Translations under genes and position numbers: made by a program
Source: Bdellovibrionia bacterium
GTDB lineage: Bacteria > Bdellovibrionota > Bdellovibrionia > Bdellovibrionales > JAGQZY01
Length of the DNA: 43,848 bases
Direction of reading: 5' to 3'
Assembly: GCA_030427805.1 (NCBI GenBank)
Contig: JAUICP010000010.1
Coordinates: 1 to 43,848, forward strand
The notes under the pieces: generated by a model
Database searches by the model: none
Seen by the model: the letters and a program-made list of their open reading frames with translations, nothing else
What the model was told of the DNA's origin: nothing
Shown: piece by piece, positions 40,281 through 43,848 of the stretch
Layout of the letters: each line of letters opens with the position of its first letter
How positions within the stretch are numbered: position 1 is the first letter of the stretch

Positions 40281-41252
40281 TCAAAGGATGCACGGAATTG
40301 TTCTTGGATTCAGCCCAATGTGTACAATGCGGCTCCCCGTTTGATTAATCGGGTTGATGCTCTTACCAATCAAGATTCCATCATCTTTTGCAAAGTACTC
40401 TTTGGCAATACTGCCAAAGATGGTTCGTACTTGGGCAAGCTTCTGTCCTTTTTTAATAGGATCCATCGTATGGGGAAATATCGTTAAGATCCCCCCTTCG
40501 TCGGTATAAAGCCAATAGGAGCCATCGCATAGGATGCTATCATCCACCGGGCAACTGGCCTCCCCGGGTATCATTCCAAAGTCGTAAAGAATATTGCGAA
40601 TTCCAAAAATGGCCTCATCGATCACCGAAAACTGAAACTTGTGGGGGTCTTTTAACTCTATGGTGATACTCTTAATACCTTTTTCGGCAGCACTCCCACG
40701 AATGGTTTTATCCGAGGCAGGAATATTGAGAATGATATCTGGGGCTTGAAGCATAGCCATTCGAGCCGTGACCTCATCGCTCATGTCGGCGCGAATGTAA
40801 TAACTGTTAACCCGGCCAAAGCTCGCCGTGTGGAGATCGATCAGATAATCGAATTTATAAATAATTCGATTCAAGAAACGATGAATGTAGACTTCGCTGT
40901 TATTGCCGTCGGGGTTGCCGGGAGCGATCCGATTGAGATCGGCACCATCACTAAAAGTCCTCTCTCCCCTCAAAACACCGGGAATATTAGAGGCTAATAC
41001 CCCAACGATATTACCCACGAGGTCCTTAGGTCTGAGCTCTTCAAATATTTTTTGAATAACTGGAATTCCATTGAGCTCATTCCCATGGATTGCCGCAGTT
41101 AGCCCCAGGGTTTTACCTGGCGTCTTGCCCCGAGCAACAATGACTGGAACACGAATTGGAGCACCAATCCCATTGTTAACCAAGTGAACCCAACCCGGAG
41201 TGATTTCTCCAACGGGAAACAATTCAATATCTAGCTCTTTTACCTCGATCAT
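40281..41252 (-). CDS. Succinylglutamate desuccinylase/aspartoacylase-family (M14-like) metallohydrolase
   Basis: A cytoplasmic zinc hydrolase of 323 residues of the AstE/AspA family, which cleaves N-acyl amino acids. Ligands: H56-x-x-E59 in A-A-I-H-G-N-E and H141 in D-L-H-T. D105-L-N107-R108 matches the substrate-binding Asn-Arg of the family, and E199 in I-T-I-E-L is the likely catalytic Glu. The C-terminal third (from about 230) has the usual small beta domain (Y-T-D-E-G-G-I-L, then G-Q-K-L-A-Q-V-R). The ATG has a GAGGAG ribosome-binding site. The family is large and the substrate is not decided by sequence. The gene is leftward, with the stop codon next to the complete copy of the dispersed element. 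It is a distant relative of the M14-type gene at 3324-4304. Confidence 0.78.
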   Translation of the reverse strand: MIEVKELDIELFPVGEITPGWVHLVNNGIGAPIRVPVIVARGKTPGKTLGLTAAIHGNELNGIPVIQKIFEELRPKDLVGNIVGVLASNIPGVLRGERTFSDGADLNRIAPGNPDGNNSEVYIHRFLNRIIYKFDYLIDLHTASFGRVNSYYIRADMSDEVTARMAMLQAPDIILNIPASDKTIRGSAAEKGIKSITIELKDPHKFQFSVIDEAIFGIRNILYDFGMIPGEASCPVDDSILCDGSYWLYTDEGGILTIFPHTMDPIKKGQKLAQVRTIFGSIAKEYFAKDDGILIGKSINPINQTGSRIVHIGLNPRTIPCIL

Positions 41253-41347
41253 AAGTTCTCCTCAGAGAATTATAATACAATTTGCTAAAAGACCTAGCAC
41301 TAATTCGCATTAAGATTGAACGGGCAAGACCGGCTCTTAAAATTCAA

Positions 41348-42286
41348 TTACTCAAAGTGAGATTCACAGCTCTTCTTAAAGAAGTCCGCCGAAATAGGAC
41401 GCCAATCAAAGGGCATGGGTCGAAGGTCTCTGAGGTCATTGCGGTAATTATACTCTTCTTCGAAGCGCTTTAGGGCAAAGCCTTCGCGATTCTTAGAAAA
41501 GTAGTTGAGCATATCTTTGAAATAGGAGTTGTAAAAATCAGATTCGCTGGACTCCATCAAGCCAAGATCCCTAGGATTATAGGTTTCATCCGAAAAGGGA
41601 GAGAAGCGACTGGCAGAGGTAAAATAAATCCGGAGCTTGTCGTCAGTGCTCATCCCCTGCATTTTCTCGAACCACTCCTCAATTTTAATAATTCGCCCAG
41701 CAACTCGGTCAATCACCCACCAACCGCCATCGGACGCCTTCACTATGGTGGCGACATGATACTCCCAATTTAGTCCGTCAGAAAGCATCGGGCCGATGAC
41801 CCAAGCCTTCATAATCGATTCTTTAGCCACCCCCGAGTGTAGCAAATAAAGGTGGGTAAACATAGCTCGACCAAAGCAAAAACCCAACTGGAGATCTGGA
41901 TCATACTGCTTCTGTTTATTAAACCCCACAACTTGGTTGTGGTAGTTTTGATCGAGAATTTTTTGTGCTTGGGACTGATCAATAAATTCCGCTCTTCGAG
42001 CAGTACTTTCTATGGGCTCTCGTGCGAGTCGCTCCATGCGCCAAAACTCTGCCTTATTCTGAGCTGCGACTTCTTCAACCTCGAGGCTATTGATGTCCTG
42101 CTCACGCTGACTAAAGAGATTGCTTGAGTACTCCCCCTTGGAGAGCCAATCGGTTGGTTTCACCCGGGGCTTTTTGACAGTTAAACGAGTCCACCAGGTA
42201 TTATTCGGGTGGGCTTCAGTTAAAAGTGGCAGAAGCAACAAACTAAATGTTGCCGCCATAATTAGAGTGCTAGCAATCTTCCTCAT
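41348..42286 (-). CDS. Exported protein-glutaminase-like cysteine enzyme (putative deamidase)
   Basis: An exported enzyme of 312 residues with a signal peptide cleaved near T-E-A-H. A catalytic triad in the order Cys-His-Asp can be picked: C137 in F-C-F-G-R-A-M-F, H177 in W-E-Y-H-V-A-T-I-V and D193 in W-W-V-I-D-R. The Cys-G-R-A and W-x-Y-H-V-A, plus W-V-I-D segments, resemble protein-glutaminase / papain-like deamidases (Gln_deamidase_2 type), which convert protein glutamine side chains to glutamate. A papain-like protease or transglutaminase-type activity cannot be excluded by motif alone. About 110 residues before the catalytic domain are Gln/Glu/Ala-rich and may be a pro-region. Export points to a role on the cell surface or on another cell. 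No clear ribosome-binding site precedes the ATG. Confidence 0.65.
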   Translation of the reverse strand: MRKIASTLIMAATFSLLLLPLLTEAHPNNTWWTRLTVKKPRVKPTDWLSKGEYSSNLFSQREQDINSLEVEEVAAQNKAEFWRMERLAREPIESTARRAEFIDQSQAQKILDQNYHNQVVGFNKQKQYDPDLQLGFCFGRAMFTHLYLLHSGVAKESIMKAWVIGPMLSDGLNWEYHVATIVKASDGGWWVIDRVAGRIIKIEEWFEKMQGMSTDDKLRIYFTSASRFSPFSDETYNPRDLGLMESSESDFYNSYFKDMLNYFSKNREGFALKRFEEEYNYRNDLRDLRPMPFDWRPISADFFKKSCESHFE

Positions 42287-42382
42287 GGGCTATTGATACG
42301 AACAGAGAGTCCTAATATCAAAACCTATTATAGATATAGAATTAATTACTTTGGCTTGCAGAATATTGTCACAAAAAGAGCT

Positions 42383-43660
42383 TTAGGCAGCCCACTTAAT
42401 ATTGACCTCGGTGCCGTGGGAGTCTGAGGATTCGTCTTTTTCTTGGGAAATTACTTCAATTTCTGCCCCTAAGCGCTCGGCAAAGGCTTTAGCCAGAGGC
42501 ATTCCATATCCCGTCCCCTTCTCGCCGGCGGTTCCCTCGGTAGAAGTTTTAGATCCCATTTGAAATATTTCTTGGAGCTTCTCTGAGGACATTCCCTGGC
42601 CATGATCTCGTAAGGTTAAAGAGACTTGACCATCAACCCCCTTATAGAGCCTAAAATTGAGAGTGCCACCTTTGTATGAGAATTTTATGGCATTGGACAC
42701 AAAGTTGGCCAAAACTTGGCTCACTAAGATCGTCGGTTCTGAATCGACAAGAAACTCTACGCTATCGTCCCAATCGTACCTAATATTAAGTTGCTTTTCT
42801 TCGATTCGATCTTTGTAAATCTCTACACACTGCTTAAGACAAGCTTTCATATCTGTGGGCTTAAACAAAACATCAAACTTACCATCTTTAAGCGTTTCGA
42901 CAGCCCTTACGGCTCTAAGTACATTCATCATGGTCGAAATCATAACATTGAGGCGGGCAAGATCCTTATCATCTCTCAGCTCAGCTTTTTTCGATAGCTT
43001 CTTAGCCTTCATATCTGCAAACATCATTGGATTTGCAATATCGTGAACAAGAACCTTTAATAGGAGATCGATTTCTTCTTTCTGTCGATGAATTTTGTGA
43101 ATTCTCTCATCTTCTTTTTTTACAAAGTAATAAAGTGTAGGCATTATGACTATGAAGAATAATATCATACTCAGTCTTTTCTCGCTCGTGAAGTCAGACT
43201 GTGAAAATAGTACTTTTTCGGAATGAAGGTAAATTTCATCAAGTGTGAAGAAGCCAAAGATCATCACCACGAGGCCAACTCCGAGCAAAAGTCCCTTTCT
43301 TGATCCTATGATGGCACCAAAAATTGGAATTCCCATCAGCCAAATGGCTCCAGGAGCGGCAAAGCCTCCCGTTCCAAAAATGAGAAGTCCGGAAATAAAC
43401 GCAAGATTAATGAAAAACACACTTATCGATAAAAGTGGAGATTTTTGAAAATGGTAGAGTCCCCCTGAAGCGAGCATAAGAATTCCAGAAAGGGCAAAAC
43501 CAATATTGTAATCCGATGTTTCGTACACGAAATTAAATCGATAAAGATAATAAAGAATGACCAACCAGCTAACAGTATAGAGAACTAAGAAATACTGCTT
43601 CTTAGCAGATAAAATTTCTTCAGAACTCTTTTTTGTCAAAAAACTTAGGCGTTTACTCAC
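42383..43660 (-). CDS. Membrane sensor histidine kinase (orphan)
   Basis: A 425-residue sensor kinase with about six hydrophobic segments in residues 20-180 and a cytoplasmic kinase. The phosphoacceptor is H206 in L-V-H-D-I-A-N-P; the N-box is N-F-V-S-N323-A-I-K-F; the G-boxes are D-H-G-Q-G (352-356) and G-T-G-Y-G-M-P-L (382-389). The six-helix input domain with no obvious periplasmic domain is of the membrane-embedded sensor type. There is no response-regulator gene within the window, so its partner is elsewhere. The start is a GTG at 43660 without an obvious ribosome-binding site; a TTG at 43639 is an alternative that would shorten it by seven residues. Confidence 0.8.
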   Translation of the reverse strand: MSKRLSFLTKKSSEEILSAKKQYFLVLYTVSWLVILYYLYRFNFVYETSDYNIGFALSGILMLASGGLYHFQKSPLLSISVFFINLAFISGLLIFGTGGFAAPGAIWLMGIPIFGAIIGSRKGLLLGVGLVVMIFGFFTLDEIYLHSEKVLFSQSDFTSEKRLSMILFFIVIMPTLYYFVKKEDERIHKIHRQKEEIDLLLKVLVHDIANPMMFADMKAKKLSKKAELRDDKDLARLNVMISTMMNVLRAVRAVETLKDGKFDVLFKPTDMKACLKQCVEIYKDRIEEKQLNIRYDWDDSVEFLVDSEPTILVSQVLANFVSNAIKFSYKGGTLNFRLYKGVDGQVSLTLRDHGQGMSSEKLQEIFQMGSKTSTEGTAGEKGTGYGMPLAKAFAERLGAEIEVISQEKDESSDSHGTEVNIKWAA

Positions 43661-43741
43661 TATTGGTTTTATCGGATTTTCATCATAACGATTGTAACTA
43701 AATGGCGAATTATTCTCTCAAATCGAATTGATCCGAAATTA

Positions 43742-43848
43742 ATGACACTGAATAGGCTCAAAATAAGACGGTTTCTTAGTGTCATAATTATGATTTTTGG
43801 TCTGGTTGCTCCATTATTACGACACCGAGAGGCTGTAATCGATTTTAT
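43742..43848 (+). CDS. Start of an edge-truncated gene with N-terminal membrane segment
   Basis: A rightward open frame with an ATG at 43742 that has no stop codon before the window end (35 codons visible). It starts with a basic stretch (R-L-K-I-R-R-F) followed by a hydrophobic core (S-V-I-I-M-I-F-G-L-V-A-P-L-L), as for a signal peptide or anchor. It is divergent from the histidine kinase gene. The ribosome-binding site is weak and the gene cannot be identified from this fragment. Confidence 0.45.
   Translation, partial: MTLNRLKIRRFLSVIIMIFGLVAPLLRHREAVIDF

Noticed and set aside
1-43848. tRNA, rRNA, insertion sequence or phage genes
   Set aside because: Reading for T-loop signatures, transposase motifs and phage gene order gave nothing convincing; a dedicated search could still find a short ncRNA.

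Overview
The window looks like chromosome of a Gram-negative bacterium that exports a great many proteins. About two thirds of the roughly 30 genes start with a Sec signal peptide or a lipobox. Two lipoprotein signals end in the same x-Q-N-C pattern (genes at 10512 and 20654), and there are PBP4-like and MepA-like murein hydrolases, beta-roll fibre repeats and tetratricopeptide regulators. Together these suggest the Bdellovibrionota or a related delta-proteobacterial lineage. This is an inference: no rRNA, tRNA or universal marker gene is present to settle it. No CRISPR array, insertion sequence, integrase or phage gene was seen.

Left flank (1-6.7 kb): a secreted protein with hexapeptide repeats cut by the window edge, a PBP4-like D-Ala-D-Ala carboxypeptidase lipoprotein, two unrecognised exported proteins, an M14-type cytoplasmic metallopeptidase and a membrane-anchored TIM-barrel hydrolase. 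Copies of a dispersed element built around GGTGCCTGGCACC sit at the 3' ends of several leftward genes here.

Centre, first half (6.7-20.6 kb): a small protein, a TraB/ChaN-like secreted protein and a secreted zinc metalloprotease (leftward); an Ig/NHL lipoprotein (rightward); then two paralogous TPR plus winged-helix regulators (12736-14178 and 19151-20602) that bracket a 28-residue membrane peptide, a trimeric-fibre-like beta-roll protein, an exported helical protein, a toxin-like exported protein and a coiled-coil protein. Three transcription units of this block share one 48-bp upstream motif, TTTTGTA-N4-TTTT-N18-ATTCT-R4-GTGTAG, with invariant spacing. This is the strongest candidate for something undescribed: a regulon that appears to connect a metalloprotease, small proteins and a surface fibre.

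Centre, second half (20.6-36 kb): mostly exported proteins. They include a DUF1566 lipoprotein, a PL1 pectate-lyase-like protein with flanking carbohydrate-binding-like domains, a PH-like membrane protein, a MepA-type endopeptidase with a long tail, two beta-helix (pectate-lyase-3) proteins in one operon (one fused to a seven-repeat Cys-paired FG-GAP propeller), a basic/acidic exported pair, and two unrecognised secreted proteins.

Right flank (36-43.8 kb): more housekeeping-like genes. These are a membrane-anchored Mrr-like nuclease fold, a uridine-kinase-family P-loop kinase, a POT peptide transporter, a TPR protein, an AstE/AspA-type desuccinylase, an exported protein-glutaminase-like enzyme, a membrane histidine kinase and the start of an edge-truncated gene. 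The dispersed element reappears here and is absent from about 4.4 to 37.6 kb.
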